Source: DASXMT01 sp963803065
Lineage (GTDB): Bacteria; Actinomycetota; Acidimicrobiia; Acidimicrobiales; RAAP-2
DNA length: 64,000 nucleotides
NCBI GenBank assembly: GCA_963803065.1
Contig: CAWDKW010000008.1
Coordinates: 1 to 64,000 of the forward strand
Direction of reading: 5' to 3'
Position numbers and translations under genes: made by a program. A model generated the notes under the pieces. The model was not told the origin of the DNA. It did not search any database and saw only the letters and a program-made list of their open reading frames with translations. Below, in pieces: positions 1 to 8,475 of this stretch (position 1 is its first letter; every line of letters begins with the position of its first letter).

Positions 1-107
1 CCCAACGGGCTCGTTCCGTAGCCACCCGGGCTCGTTGTCGCACTCATTGGTCTGGGGAGTGGCGTCCTTCGGGCACACTGAGTGGCCGATCGGCCGCTCA
101 GGCGGAA

Positions 108-127
108 AACCTACCAACCGGTAGGTT
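108..127. promoter_or_regulatory. Candidate operator upstream of first Liv importer
   Basis: Perfect inverted repeat with arms AACCTACC and GGTAGGTT around a 4-base spacer (AACC). The size and symmetry suit a TetR-family dimer. A degenerate copy lies at 1482-1495, and a related sequence lies upstream of the second Liv importer at 45535. The binding protein is unknown; TetR genes at 8465 and 12797 are candidates only by proximity. Confidence 0.5.
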
Positions 128-161
128 GCCTATCGGCAGCCGGAGTGGTATCAATTCGGTC

Positions 162-206
162 TCGGGCAACTGGGTGTCGGGCAATTCGGTGTCGGGCAAC
201 TCGGTG
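162..206 (+). repeat. Tandem array, 3 x 15 bp
   Basis: Three consecutive 15-base units (162-176, 177-191, 192-206) of the form TCGGGCAAYTSGGTG lie in the leader just before the SBP start at 235. Units differ at two positions. Three other 15-bp-period arrays in the window have different sequences. Confidence 0.85.
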
Positions 207-234
207 CCGGGCCCGACGAAGGGGGGAACGAGCA

Positions 235-1398
235 GTGAAACGATTCGTCTCGGTTGTGCTGTCGAGTCTCGTGGCCACGGGCGGGGTCATGGCGTTGGCG
301 GCGGGACCGGGGGCCCCTTCCTCGGCCGCCAGTACCAAAGCCCCGATCCTCATCGCCTTCATCGACTTCGAATCCGGTCCGAACTCGCTTCCCGACCGGC
401 ACAACTCGGTCCTCATGGCCGTCAACCAGATCAACGCCAAGGGCGGCGTGGACGGACACCGCATCACCATCAAGTACTACGACTCCGGGGTATCGAGCGA
501 GGAGACGGTGACCGGCGTCCAAAAGGCTATCGGCGACCATCCAACCGCCATCATCGGGTTGCCGGTGAGCTCCGGGGTCCAAGCCGCGGCTTCGGTCATC
601 AAGGCGTCGGGCATCCCGACGCTGCAGCTGGCGTCGGACAACTCGACCGATGCAGACAAGATCGGGGCCAACAACCTCTTCCGACCGCTGGCCACGGTGA
701 CCGAGGAGGCACATGGCCAAGCCAGCTACGTGGCCTCGAAGCACCCCACGACGGTCGGGATCTGGGATGACAGCGACCTCAATGCCGCAACCCAGATGAA
801 GCTGGTCCAGACGGATCTCAAGAACATGGGCGTGAAGAACGTCATCTACCGCGAGTCGCCGCTGACCCCCACCGACACCACCCAACAGGTTGTCGACATG
901 AAGGGGGCGGACGCACTGATCAGCGGCGGGTTCCCCGCGGCCGAGGCGCTCTACGCCAAGCAGCTCGTACAGAACGGCATCACCGCACCGCTGACCATGA
1001 GCTACGGGGCGTACGCCACCATCGCCTTCAACCTGGCACCTCAGAACGTCCTGGACAAGGACAACTGGCTCTCGATCTGCCAGCCCCAGTCCTCGACCTC
1101 GTCGGTGGCCAAGGCCTACGTGGCCGACTATCACGCCGCCTACCCCACTGCGAATGTCATCTCGTCGGCGCCCCAGAACTACGACGCCGTTTATGCCCTG
1201 GCCGACGCCATCAAGGCAGGTGGTGGCAGCCTGTCCCCCTCCTCGGTCATCAAGAACCTGGCCAAGGTCAACTTCACCGGGGCATGCGGTCAGTACGCGA
1301 CGGATAAGCACCACAACATGATCCATCAGGTCCAAGTCGTCGCCGCAGGGGACCCGACCAAGAACCTCGGTGTGTACAAGAACCTCAACTCCAACTGA
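235..1398 (+). CDS. Liv-type ABC transporter substrate-binding protein
   Basis: Extracytoplasmic ligand-binding component (type 1 periplasmic-binding fold) of a branched-chain amino acid type ABC importer, 387 aa. I chose the GTG at 235 because GGGGGG precedes it at good spacing and a Sec-type signal peptide follows immediately: basic KRF, a hydrophobic stretch to about residue 25, then an Ala/Ser-rich cleavage region. The open frame extends upstream to 82 but there it encodes the 15-bp repeats. The NQINAKGGVDG motif near residue 60 is typical of the family. There is no lipobox cysteine. Permease and ATPase genes follow from 1635. Substrate could be an amino acid, amide or small aromatic/aliphatic acid. 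Confidence 0.93.
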   Translation: MKRFVSVVLSSLVATGGVMALAAGPGAPSSAASTKAPILIAFIDFESGPNSLPDRHNSVLMAVNQINAKGGVDGHRITIKYYDSGVSSEETVTGVQKAIGDHPTAIIGLPVSSGVQAAASVIKASGIPTLQLASDNSTDADKIGANNLFRPLATVTEEAHGQASYVASKHPTTVGIWDDSDLNAATQMKLVQTDLKNMGVKNVIYRESPLTPTDTTQQVVDMKGADALISGGFPAAEALYAKQLVQNGITAPLTMSYGAYATIAFNLAPQNVLDKDNWLSICQPQSSTSSVAKAYVADYHAAYPTANVISSAPQNYDAVYALADAIKAGGGSLSPSSVIKNLAKVNFTGACGQYATDKHHNMIHQVQVVAAGDPTKNLGVYKNLNSN

Positions 1399-1481
1399 GC
1401 CCGACGTCCGCGACCTGGTCATCTCGGCCGGCGGTGGTGGAGGTGGTCGTCACCCGCGGCCCGCTCGGCGAGGTGTCAAAC

Positions 1482-1495
1482 ATCCGGTTGGTAGG
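1482..1495. promoter_or_regulatory. Half-conserved copy of the Liv operator
   Basis: The 12 bases at 1484-1495 match the reverse complement of part of the 108-127 palindrome exactly. The opposite arm is degenerate. It lies just upstream of a possible TTGACG -35 at 1499-1504 (with CACAAT at 1523-1528), so it could regulate the permease genes. The promoter call is weak. Confidence 0.35.
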
Positions 1496-1511
1496 ATCTT
1501 GACGTGGCAAC

Positions 1512-1555
1512 GGGGCCACGGTCACAATGGCACTGTTCGCGATGGTGCCGGCCCC
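1512..1555 (+). promoter_or_regulatory. Possible stem-loop between SBP and permease genes
   Basis: The right arm GTGCCGGCCCC (1545-1555) can pair with GGCAC (1529-1533) and GGGGCC (1512-1517), leaving an 11-base bulge. Such hairpins often separate a highly expressed SBP cistron from less expressed permease cistrons. Folding was done by eye. Confidence 0.3.
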
Positions 1556-1587
1556 CCGGAGGCTGCGCGTATGAGGGGGAAATGCTG

Positions 1588-1626
1588 ATGGGAACGATGT
1601 CGCCCGAGACGGAACAGGCGGCCTGA
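1588..1626 (+). other. Possible 12-codon leader ORF before livH
   Basis: ATG at 1588 follows GAGGGGGA by 7 bases and reads MGTMSPETEQAA before a TGA at 1624-1626, nine bases before the livH ATG, which has no clear ribosome site of its own. It could couple ribosomes into livH. The short length makes chance likely. Confidence 0.25.
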
Positions 1627-1634
1627 CCTCGCCA

Positions 1635-2510
1635 ATGGCCCGCTTCATCTCGATCCTCTTTTCCGGCATTGCCGACGGGGCCATCACCGGGCTGGTTGCG
1701 CTCGGCATCGTCTTGTTGTTCAAGACGACCGGCGTGGTCAACTTCGCCCAGGGCGACCTGCTGTCACTCGGCGCCTACTTCGGCATCTGGCTCCTGGTCG
1801 ACCTCAACCTGCCCACCGGGCTCTCCTACGTCTTCGCCATCATCCTCTCCTTCGGGGTGGGTGTCGTGGTCGAACGGGTCGGTTATGCCCCCCTGCGAAA
1901 ACGCCCCCTCTTGGCCATCGTCATCTCGACGTTCGCCCTCTCCCTCCTTATCGAAGCGGTCATCGGTCTGATCTTCACCAACACGCCCCGGACCCTGCCC
2001 TCACCCTTCGGGAGCGGGGTGTGGCATTTGTTCGGTGCGGCCATTCCCTACCAGGACGTGCTCATCATCGTCGTCACCATCGTGGTCTTCCTGTTGATCC
2101 AGGGGATGCTCCAGCGCACGACGCTGGGACGACAGGTTCGCGCCGTGTCGTCCGATCGGGAAGCCGCCCTCCTCCAAGGGGTGCGGGCCGGCCGGCTGAC
2201 CATGATCATGTTCGGGCTGTCCGCCGCGGTGGCCGGGCTGGGCGGCCTGCTCGTCGCCCCCATCCTCTCGGCCTCACCCACCTTGGGCTTCACCCTCATG
2301 CTCGGCTCCTTCGCCGCCGTGGTCCTCGGGGGCTTCGACCGAGTGGGTGGGGCCATGGGAGCAGCCGTGGTCGTGGGTGTGGCTCAACAGCTGCTGGCCG
2401 GCTACGTGGCCCCGAACCTGAACGAGGCCTACCCGTTCATCATCTTGCTGGTCGCGTTGATTCTGCGTCCCGAGGGACTCGTGAAGGCAACGGTCGGTGT
2501 CCGTTACTGA
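1635..2510 (+). CDS. livH: Branched-chain amino acid ABC transporter permease LivH-type
   Basis: Inner-membrane permease of the Liv importer, 291 aa, about eight hydrophobic helices. The N-terminus (SGIADGAITGLVALGIVLLF, then NFAQGDLLSLGAY) is the hallmark of LivH. A GLGGLLVAPI segment near residue 205 and RPEGL near the C-terminus are also typical. It pairs with LivM to form the channel and docks LivG/LivF. The start is preceded by a possible leader ORF (1588-1626). The 3' end overlaps livM by 14 bases, so the two are co-transcribed. Confidence 0.93.
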   Translation: MARFISILFSGIADGAITGLVALGIVLLFKTTGVVNFAQGDLLSLGAYFGIWLLVDLNLPTGLSYVFAIILSFGVGVVVERVGYAPLRKRPLLAIVISTFALSLLIEAVIGLIFTNTPRTLPSPFGSGVWHLFGAAIPYQDVLIIVVTIVVFLLIQGMLQRTTLGRQVRAVSSDREAALLQGVRAGRLTMIMFGLSAAVAGLGGLLVAPILSASPTLGFTLMLGSFAAVVLGGFDRVGGAMGAAVVVGVAQQLLAGYVAPNLNEAYPFIILLVALILRPEGLVKATVGVRY

Positions 2511-3567
2511 GAGCGGCCAGCCGGTGGCGGCCACCGGGCCGTCCGGCGTGTCGGAGCGAGTAGCGGCGCGCCTGGTCCGCCCGGCCATCTACTCGCGCCA
2601 CCAGTGGCGGACCTGGCTGGCCGTCACCGTCGTGGCCACGCTGGTCCCCCTGGTGGTCACCAGCGGGTACGGCTACAACATCGCCATCAACTCCGGGCTG
2701 TTCGCCATCTTGTCGCTGGGCTTCTACTTCCAGTTCGCCCTGGCCGGCCAGTTCAGCTTCGCCACGCCGGCGTACTACGCCATCGGGGCGTACACCTCGG
2801 CATGGGTGTCGATCAACCACGGGTTCCTCCTCGGGTTCATCGCCGCCGTGATCGTCACCGCCGCCGTCGGCGGGCTGACCAAGCTGTTGCTGGCCCGCTC
2901 GCCCCTGATCCACTTCGCCATCGCCACGCTCGCCTTCGGCCAGCTGGTCATCATCGTCTTGGAGAACTGGAGCTCGTTCACCGGCGGCGACCAGGGCAAG
3001 TACGGCATCCCGCCGGCCAGCCTCTTCGGCTACCAGTTCGACACCCAGACCAAGCAGTACTACCTCATCGCCGGCGTGACGCTGATCTGCACGGCATTGC
3101 TGCTGCTCTTCGAGCGCTCTCCCGCCCAACGGGACCTGACCTTCGTCCGCGACATGGGCCTGGTGGCCCGGACATCGGGACTACGGGCCAACTACCTGCA
3201 GGTGGTGGCATTCGCCGCCGGCGCCGCCTACATGGGTGCGGCCGGGTCCCTGTTGGGCGCCACCACCGGGTTCGTCGACCTCAACTCCTTTTCCTCTGCC
3301 GCCTCGGTGAGCGTCGCCCTGCTCGTGTTGCTGATGGTCCTTCTCGGTGGGATCGGCATGGTGTGGGGCCCGATCATCGGGGCGGTCGTGCTGACCGTGC
3401 TGCCCCAGGTGCTGAGCAGCTGGCAGAACTACGAACAGTTGATCTATGCCCTGGCCATCCTGGCTGTGATCCTGGTCCTGCCGGGCGGCCTGACCTCGTT
3501 GCCGGCCGAGTTCCGGGCGCGCCGGGCCAAGCTGAAGCAGCGAAGCGAGGAGCGACGGCACCAGTGA
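2497..3567 (+). CDS. livM: Branched-chain amino acid ABC transporter permease LivM-type
   Basis: Second inner-membrane permease subunit, 356 aa. It starts with GTG at 2497 inside the end of livH. An N-terminal cytoplasmic stretch of about 45 residues precedes roughly nine hydrophobic helices. The FSFATPAYYAIGAYTS motif near residue 88 and LLGGIGMVWGPIIGA near 285 are LivM signatures. The C-terminal tail is strongly basic. Its stop overlaps the livG start by four bases (GTGA), so translation is probably coupled. Confidence 0.93.
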   Translation: MSVTESGQPVAATGPSGVSERVAARLVRPAIYSRHQWRTWLAVTVVATLVPLVVTSGYGYNIAINSGLFAILSLGFYFQFALAGQFSFATPAYYAIGAYTSAWVSINHGFLLGFIAAVIVTAAVGGLTKLLLARSPLIHFAIATLAFGQLVIIVLENWSSFTGGDQGKYGIPPASLFGYQFDTQTKQYYLIAGVTLICTALLLLFERSPAQRDLTFVRDMGLVARTSGLRANYLQVVAFAAGAAYMGAAGSLLGATTGFVDLNSFSSAASVSVALLVLLMVLLGGIGMVWGPIIGAVVLTVLPQVLSSWQNYEQLIYALAILAVILVLPGGLTSLPAEFRARRAKLKQRSEERRHQ

Positions 3568-4328
3568 GCACCTTCTTGGAGTGCAAGGGCCTCACCGTCA
3601 GGTTCGGAGGGGTGGTGGCGATCGACGACGTATCGCTGTCGATCGACAGCGGCGGCGAGGTCGTCGGTCTCATCGGCCCCAACGGTTCGGGCAAGTCGAC
3701 CTTCCTGAACGCCCTGTCCGGCCTGGTGCCGTCCCGCGGCCGGGTCGAGGTGGAGGGCAAGTCGGTGTCGTTCGGCCGACCGGGGGTGATGGCCCGCCAC
3801 GGGGTCTTCCGCACGTACCAGACGCCCCAGGTCGATGCCGAGCTGACCTGCATCGAGAACACGCTGGTCACCTCGCCCGACCTGGCCCTCCGAGGATTGC
3901 TTGGCGCCTGGCCCCTGCGACCGGCCATGTGGCAACGGGAGAAGGATCGCTGGCAGGCGGCCTGCGACATACTCGACCGCGTCGGCCTCCTCGACAAGGC
4001 CAATCTGCCCGCCGGCGGCCTCTCCTACGGCGAGCGTCGCCGGCTCGAGATCGCCCGCGCCCTCATGGCCAACCCGCGATTGCTCCTGATGGACGAGCCG
4101 GCCGCCGGCTTGAACACCACGGAGACCGACCGACTGGCCGAGCTCCTGGGCCAGGTCACCGCCAACGGGATCAGCCTGATCGTCATCGAGCACAAGATCG
4201 CCTTCATCGAGCAGCTCTGTGACCGGATCGTCGTGCTGGAGCTAGGCCACCAGATCGCCACCGGCGCGCCGAAGGACGTGTGGCTCGATCCCGCGGTGAT
4301 GCGGGCCTACCTCGGTGAGGCAGTATGA
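3564..4328 (+). CDS. livG: Branched-chain amino acid ABC transporter ATPase LivG-type
   Basis: ATP-hydrolysing subunit, 254 aa. Walker A GPNGSGKS at about 38-45, Q-loop in the YQTPQ region near 85, signature LSYGERR near 153 (typical LivG variant of LSGGQ), Walker B LLLMDEP ending at 179, and the switch histidine in VIEHK. The frame is open much further upstream through livM, but homology begins at the GTG at 3564, which overlaps the livM stop by four bases. Its 3' end overlaps livF in the same way. Confidence 0.93.
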   Translation: MSTFLECKGLTVRFGGVVAIDDVSLSIDSGGEVVGLIGPNGSGKSTFLNALSGLVPSRGRVEVEGKSVSFGRPGVMARHGVFRTYQTPQVDAELTCIENTLVTSPDLALRGLLGAWPLRPAMWQREKDRWQAACDILDRVGLLDKANLPAGGLSYGERRRLEIARALMANPRLLLMDEPAAGLNTTETDRLAELLGQVTANGISLIVIEHKIAFIEQLCDRIVVLELGHQIATGAPKDVWLDPAVMRAYLGEAV

Positions 4329-5098
4329 CGACTGATGTCGACATGACCATCCAGCCCGAGACCACGGACACGCCTCCCACCGGTACGGACGGTCGGCCCC
4401 TCCTCGACGTGCGGGGCCTGACCGTCACCTACGGGACCCCGACCCCCGCCGTGGACCACATCGATCTAGAGGTGGGGGAGCGGGAGCCGGTGGCCCTCCT
4501 CGGGGCCAACGGCGCCGGCAAGACCTCCACCCTGCGGGCGATTTCCGGCCTTATCGCCTCGACCGGGACGGTGACCTTCGACGGCGAGGATCAGTCCCGT
4601 CGCCAACCCGAGGCCATTGCCCGATCGGGCATCGTCCACATCCCCGAGGGGCGGCGGCTCTTCGGGGCGCTCAACGTCGAGGAGAACCTGCTCATCGGGG
4701 GCACGGCCCGATCCGGGCGCGATCCCATCTTCAGCCTCGACGATATCTACGACCTCTTTCCCCAGCTGAAGGGCCTCCGCCGCCGTGGGGGTTGGACGCT
4801 GTCGGGCGGCGAGCAGCAGATGGTGGCCATCGGCCGGGCCTTGCTGGCCTCCCCCCGGGTCCTGCTGCTCGACGAACCATCCCTCGGGCTGGCCCCCCTG
4901 GTGGTGGAGTCGGTGTTCCAGGCCCTGCACTCGATCGCCCACCGTGTGGCCATGGTGCTGGTCGAGCAGAACGCCGGGCTTGCCCTCGACCTGTGCGGTC
5001 GGGCCTATGTCCTAGCTACCGGCCGGATAGCGGTGTCGGGCACCCACGCCGAGCTTCCGTCCCGCGAAGACCTGCTGGCCACCTACCTGGCGGAGTGA
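4325..5098 (+). CDS. livF: Branched-chain amino acid ABC transporter ATPase LivF-type
   Basis: Second ATPase subunit, 257 aa, with an N-terminal extension of about 25 acidic/polar residues. Walker A GANGAGKT near 60-67, IPEGRRLFGALNVEENL (a LivF hallmark) near 106, signature LSGGEQQ near 159, Walker B LLLDEP near 181, and VEQN with the LivF-type switch region. Overlaps livG by four bases. It ends the importer operon; the acyl-CoA synthetase at 5187 may be part of the same transcript. Confidence 0.93.
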   Translation: MTTDVDMTIQPETTDTPPTGTDGRPLLDVRGLTVTYGTPTPAVDHIDLEVGEREPVALLGANGAGKTSTLRAISGLIASTGTVTFDGEDQSRRQPEAIARSGIVHIPEGRRLFGALNVEENLLIGGTARSGRDPIFSLDDIYDLFPQLKGLRRRGGWTLSGGEQQMVAIGRALLASPRVLLLDEPSLGLAPLVVESVFQALHSIAHRVAMVLVEQNAGLALDLCGRAYVLATGRIAVSGTHAELPSREDLLATYLAE

Positions 5099-5186
5099 CA
5101 GGTATCGAGACACGTATCGAAGGGCCCGCGTCCGGATTCGGTGGGTGCACCGCTCGGCTGGCTCGATGTTCGACAGAGGAGATCCC

Positions 5187-6743
5187 ATGAGCACCATGTT
5201 CGAAGCCATGGCCCAGTGGGCCCAGGCGCAACCGGAGGCCCTGGCCCTCATCACCGAATACGACGGCACGCGGACCTACGCCGAGCTGGTGCGCAACGCC
5301 GCAGCCATTGGTGCCGCCCTGCACGGGGACCTGGGCGTGGCCCCCGGGGACACGGTCACGCTGCTGGCCGCCAACCGGCCGCAGTGGGTCGAGACCTACC
5401 TCGGCGTCGGGGCCGCCGGGCTCCGGTGCGTGTCCGGCAACCCGGAATGGACGGACTCGGAGGTTTCCTTCATTCTCGAGCACTCCGAGTCGAGCGCGGT
5501 CATCTGCGACAGTGAGCTGGCCGGTCGGGTCGTCGCCTTGAAGGGGGGCCTGCCCCGGCTCCGCCACGTGATCGCAATCGCCGACGCCGGGGCCGGTGAC
5601 GAGCCGGTGGTCGCGGGCGCCATCTCCTACGACGAACTGCTCGAGGGAGCGCCCGAGGACCCGGCCAAGGGACTGCCCACCGAGGAGTTCGAGTTCGCCG
5701 AGCACATCATGTACACCTCGGGGACGACGACGGGGCGGCCCAAGGCGGTGATCAACCAGGTCACCGACCAGCCCGGCATCGACTACGAGGAGATGTTCAG
5801 CATCACCGCCAAGGACCGGGGCATCGTGGTGACGCCGTTCTTCCACGGCAACGGGATGGGCGGGCTCATGGTGTCGCTGCTGTACGGGGCCAGCGTGGTC
5901 TTCACCCGGCGGTTCTCGGGTACGCGGTTCTGGAAGCTCGTCGACCTCTATCGCCCCACCTTCCTGTTCACCCTCTCGCCCATCGTCAACATCCTGCTCG
6001 GACGGCCCGAGACCGTCCCCGAGAAGCGCCACAACCTCCGGGTGATCATCGCCCTCGGCGCCTCGCGGACCGCACCCCTGATCGAGGAGCGCTTCGGGGC
6101 CCCGGTCATCGACTGGTACGGGATGACCGAGGCCGGCATGGGCACCTACACGCGGCTGGACGAGGTGCGCAAGGCAGGATCGGCCGGTCGGCGCTTCCCC
6201 GAGTCGACCATGACCGTCCTGCAAGAGGACGGGACGGTGGCCCCTCCCAACCAGGAAGGGGAGGTGGTGTTCGGACGGGGCACCATCTCCTTCGACGGCT
6301 ACCTGAAAGACGACGAGGCCACCGCGGCGGTGATCGACGCCGACTGGTTCCACACCGGCGACCTCGGCTACTTCGACGAGGACGGCTACTTCTTCTTCGT
6401 CGACCGGAAGAAGGACATCGTCCGGCGGGGGGGCGAGAACATCTCGTCGCTCGAGATCGAGGGGGTCATGCGGCTCCACCCTCATGTGGCCGACGCCGCC
6501 GTCGTGGGGAAGCCCGACCCCGTGCTGGGCGAGCGGGTGGTGGCCTTCGTCGTCCCCGCCGACGAGCACCCCGAGCCCGACGTCGCCTCCATCCAGGCCG
6601 ACGTCGGGGAGCACCTGGCCAAGTTCAAGGTGCCCGAGGAGATCTTCGTTGTCGAGGAGCTTCCCCGGACCTCCACCGGCAAGATCATCAAGTCGAGGCT
6701 TCGGCCCCTGATCCCGGCCGCCCCGACCGGCGACCGGGGCTGA
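5187..6743 (+). CDS. AMP-dependent acyl-CoA synthetase
   Basis: Adenylate-forming enzyme (ANL superfamily) that activates a carboxylic acid with ATP and CoA, 518 aa. Phosphate-binding loop YTSGTTTGRPKAVI at about 176-189, a YGMTEAG motif, HTGDLGY with the hinge region DRKKDIVRRGGENIS, and a catalytic lysine in TGKIIK near 499. The ATG at 5187 is preceded by GAGGAG; upstream in-frame starts lack this. It directly follows the Liv importer, suggesting that the imported acid is activated here. Carnitine/crotonobetaine-CoA-ligase-like in length, but the substrate cannot be read from the sequence. Confidence 0.88.
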   Translation: MSTMFEAMAQWAQAQPEALALITEYDGTRTYAELVRNAAAIGAALHGDLGVAPGDTVTLLAANRPQWVETYLGVGAAGLRCVSGNPEWTDSEVSFILEHSESSAVICDSELAGRVVALKGGLPRLRHVIAIADAGAGDEPVVAGAISYDELLEGAPEDPAKGLPTEEFEFAEHIMYTSGTTTGRPKAVINQVTDQPGIDYEEMFSITAKDRGIVVTPFFHGNGMGGLMVSLLYGASVVFTRRFSGTRFWKLVDLYRPTFLFTLSPIVNILLGRPETVPEKRHNLRVIIALGASRTAPLIEERFGAPVIDWYGMTEAGMGTYTRLDEVRKAGSAGRRFPESTMTVLQEDGTVAPPNQEGEVVFGRGTISFDGYLKDDEATAAVIDADWFHTGDLGYFDEDGYFFFVDRKKDIVRRGGENISSLEIEGVMRLHPHVADAAVVGKPDPVLGERVVAFVVPADEHPEPDVASIQADVGEHLAKFKVPEEIFVVEELPRTSTGKIIKSRLRPLIPAAPTGDRG

Positions 6744-6799
6744 GGTGGCCGACGGGGCGACGGGCGACAGGTGGTGACGAGCAGATCCGGCGACGAGCA

Positions 6800-6850
6800 G
6801 GTGGGAACCGAGCGACTCAGGAATGGAGCGGGTAGGAATCGAGCGGGTAC
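6800..6850 (+). repeat. Degenerate 15-bp tandem array
   Basis: Three 15-16-base units around the form GGTAGGAATCGAGCG, then the start of a fourth, fill the 176-bp gap before the aldehyde dehydrogenase. One unit carries an extra base. The period matches the arrays at 162, 24910 and 36826, but the sequence differs. Confidence 0.6.
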
Positions 6851-6919
6851 AGGAGTAACAGTGCACGGTGAGCCACCCGCTGGGGGCGACCATCGACGGG
6901 GACAGGAAGGCAGGAACAC

Positions 6920-8395
6920 ATGACGATGATGCGGACGAACGAGGAGTGGAAGCTCCGGATCGGGGGGGACTGGGTCAGCCCGAAGGCAGGCACCTACTCG
7001 GTCGTCAACCCGTCGACTGAAGAGGTGATCGGTGAGGCACCCGAGGCCTCACTCGACGACACCGCTGACGCGGTCGCCGCGGCCGCAGAGGCGTTCGACT
7101 CCTGGTCCCGGACCTCCCGCGCCGAGCGGGCGGCACTGCTGCGGGCGGCCGCCGAGCTGTGGCGGCAGCGCGAGGCCGAGATCGTCCCCCTGGTCCAGGC
7201 CGAGACGGGTGCCGTGCAATCGGTGGCAGCCGGGGCTCAGGTCCCCGGGTGCGGGAACCGCCTCTTCGAGAACGCGGAGCTGGCCCTCCGGAACTGGGAC
7301 ATCCCGTTGCTCCCGAGCGAGAGTGCCACTTCGCCGCTCGCCCCCGCGGCCCTGCTCGGGGCGGTGGCCGCCCGCCAGCCGGTGGGCGTGGTCGGCTGCA
7401 TCACCCCCTACAACTTCCCCCTCACCAACACCGCCGGCAAGATCGGGCCGGCCCTGGCCATGGGAAACACGGTCATCATCAAGCCGGCCCCCCAGGATCC
7501 GCTGGGCAGCATCGAACTGGTCCGCGTCCTCGACGAAGTGGGGTTCCCGCCGGGCGTGGTGAACCTGCTCACCGGGTCGAGCCCCGAGGTCGGGGCTGCT
7601 CTGGTGGACTCGCCCGATGTCGACATGATCAGCTTCACCGGGAGCTCGGTGGTGGGGGCGAAGATCTTCGAAGCCGGTGGCAAGACGATGAAGCGGCTGC
7701 TCATGGAGCTGGGAGGGAAGGGCGCCGCCCTGGTACTGGCGGACGCCGACGTCCCGGTTGCGGTGCGCAACATCATGAGCGTGTGGGCCTTCCACTCGGG
7801 CCAGATCTGTACCGCACCGACCCGGGTGATCGCCCACCGGTCGGTCTACCAGGAGCTGGTCGACGGGCTGGCCGCCGCGGCGGGCATGCTGATCACGGGC
7901 GACCCACTCGACCCCTCGACGGTGGTCGGCCCGGTGATCTCGGAAGCGCATCGCGACCGGGTCGAGTCCATGATCGCCTCGGGCGAGAGCGACGGTGCCG
8001 AGGTTGTGGTCGACGGCCGGCGCCCCGAGCACCTCGAACGCGGGTTCTTCGTCGCCCCCACGCTCTTGGCCGAATGCCGGAACGACATGTACGTGGTCCG
8101 AGAGGAGGTCTTCGGTCCGGTCATCGTGGTGGTGCCATTCGATGACGAGGAAGAGGGGATCGCCATCTCCAACGACACCTCGTACGGGCTCTACGACTAC
8201 GTGTTCTCGACCGATACGGCCCGTGCGTACCAGGTGGCGCGCCGTCTCCGGGCCGGCAACGTCGGCATCAACACGACGGGGCGGAACCCGCACACGCCCT
8301 TCGGCGGGTTCAAGATGAGCGGCGTCGGCCGCGACGGGTCCCAGTTCGGCATCGAGGCCTACAGCGAGTTGCAGAGCATCGTCTGGCCGGCCTGA
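6920..8395 (+). CDS. NAD(P)-dependent aldehyde dehydrogenase
   Basis: Oxidises an aldehyde to the acid, 491 aa, full family length. Catalytic residues are all visible: Asn165 in PYNFP, Glu263 in MELGGKG, Cys297 in SGQICTAP, plus GSSVVG for the dinucleotide and a C-terminal PFGGFKMSG motif. It most resembles aromatic/aliphatic aldehyde dehydrogenases of the benzaldehyde/vanillin group. ATG at 6920 follows GACAGGAAGG; the ATG at 6929 is an alternative. It lies downstream of an acyl-CoA synthetase, so aldehyde to acid to acyl-CoA is a plausible sequence. Confidence 0.9.
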   Translation: MTMMRTNEEWKLRIGGDWVSPKAGTYSVVNPSTEEVIGEAPEASLDDTADAVAAAAEAFDSWSRTSRAERAALLRAAAELWRQREAEIVPLVQAETGAVQSVAAGAQVPGCGNRLFENAELALRNWDIPLLPSESATSPLAPAALLGAVAARQPVGVVGCITPYNFPLTNTAGKIGPALAMGNTVIIKPAPQDPLGSIELVRVLDEVGFPPGVVNLLTGSSPEVGAALVDSPDVDMISFTGSSVVGAKIFEAGGKTMKRLLMELGGKGAALVLADADVPVAVRNIMSVWAFHSGQICTAPTRVIAHRSVYQELVDGLAAAAGMLITGDPLDPSTVVGPVISEAHRDRVESMIASGESDGAEVVVDGRRPEHLERGFFVAPTLLAECRNDMYVVREEVFGPVIVVVPFDDEEEGIAISNDTSYGLYDYVFSTDTARAYQVARRLRAGNVGINTTGRNPHTPFGGFKMSGVGRDGSQFGIEAYSELQSIVWPA

Positions 8396-8404
8396 GGCAC
8401 TGGG

Positions 8405-8475
8405 GCCCCAGGCCCACCGAGGGGCGCTGCCCCCACGCTCACTGGGGGCGATGCGCCCCCACGCTCACTGGGGGG
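8405..8475. terminator. Repeated hairpins between convergent genes
   Basis: A 24-26-base unit ending in CCCCCACGCTCACTGGG occurs twice, with a third partial copy. At 8444-8460 it folds into a perfect stem GGGGGCG/CGCCCCC with loop ATG. There is no T-tract. Its position between the ends of the aldehyde dehydrogenase and TetR genes suggests a bidirectional terminator. Confidence 0.5.

Noticed and set aside
151..1422. 423-codon minus-strand frame over the first SBP
   Set aside because: Antisense shadow of a well-supported gene with no motif and no ribosome site.
2604..4328. livM-livG fusion protein in one 574-codon frame
   Set aside because: The first 320 codons are out of frame with the LivM protein and have no homology; the ATPase begins at the GTG at 3564 that overlaps the livM stop.
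5016..6893. 625-codon open frame on the minus strand over the acyl-CoA synthetase
   Set aside because: It is antisense to a gene with clear ANL motifs, its sequence is rich in Gly/Asp/His/Val as expected of GC-rich shadow frames, and it shows no domain.
8405..8475. Rho-independent terminator in the strict sense
   Set aside because: The hairpin is strong but no T-run follows on either strand, so only a generic terminator call is made.
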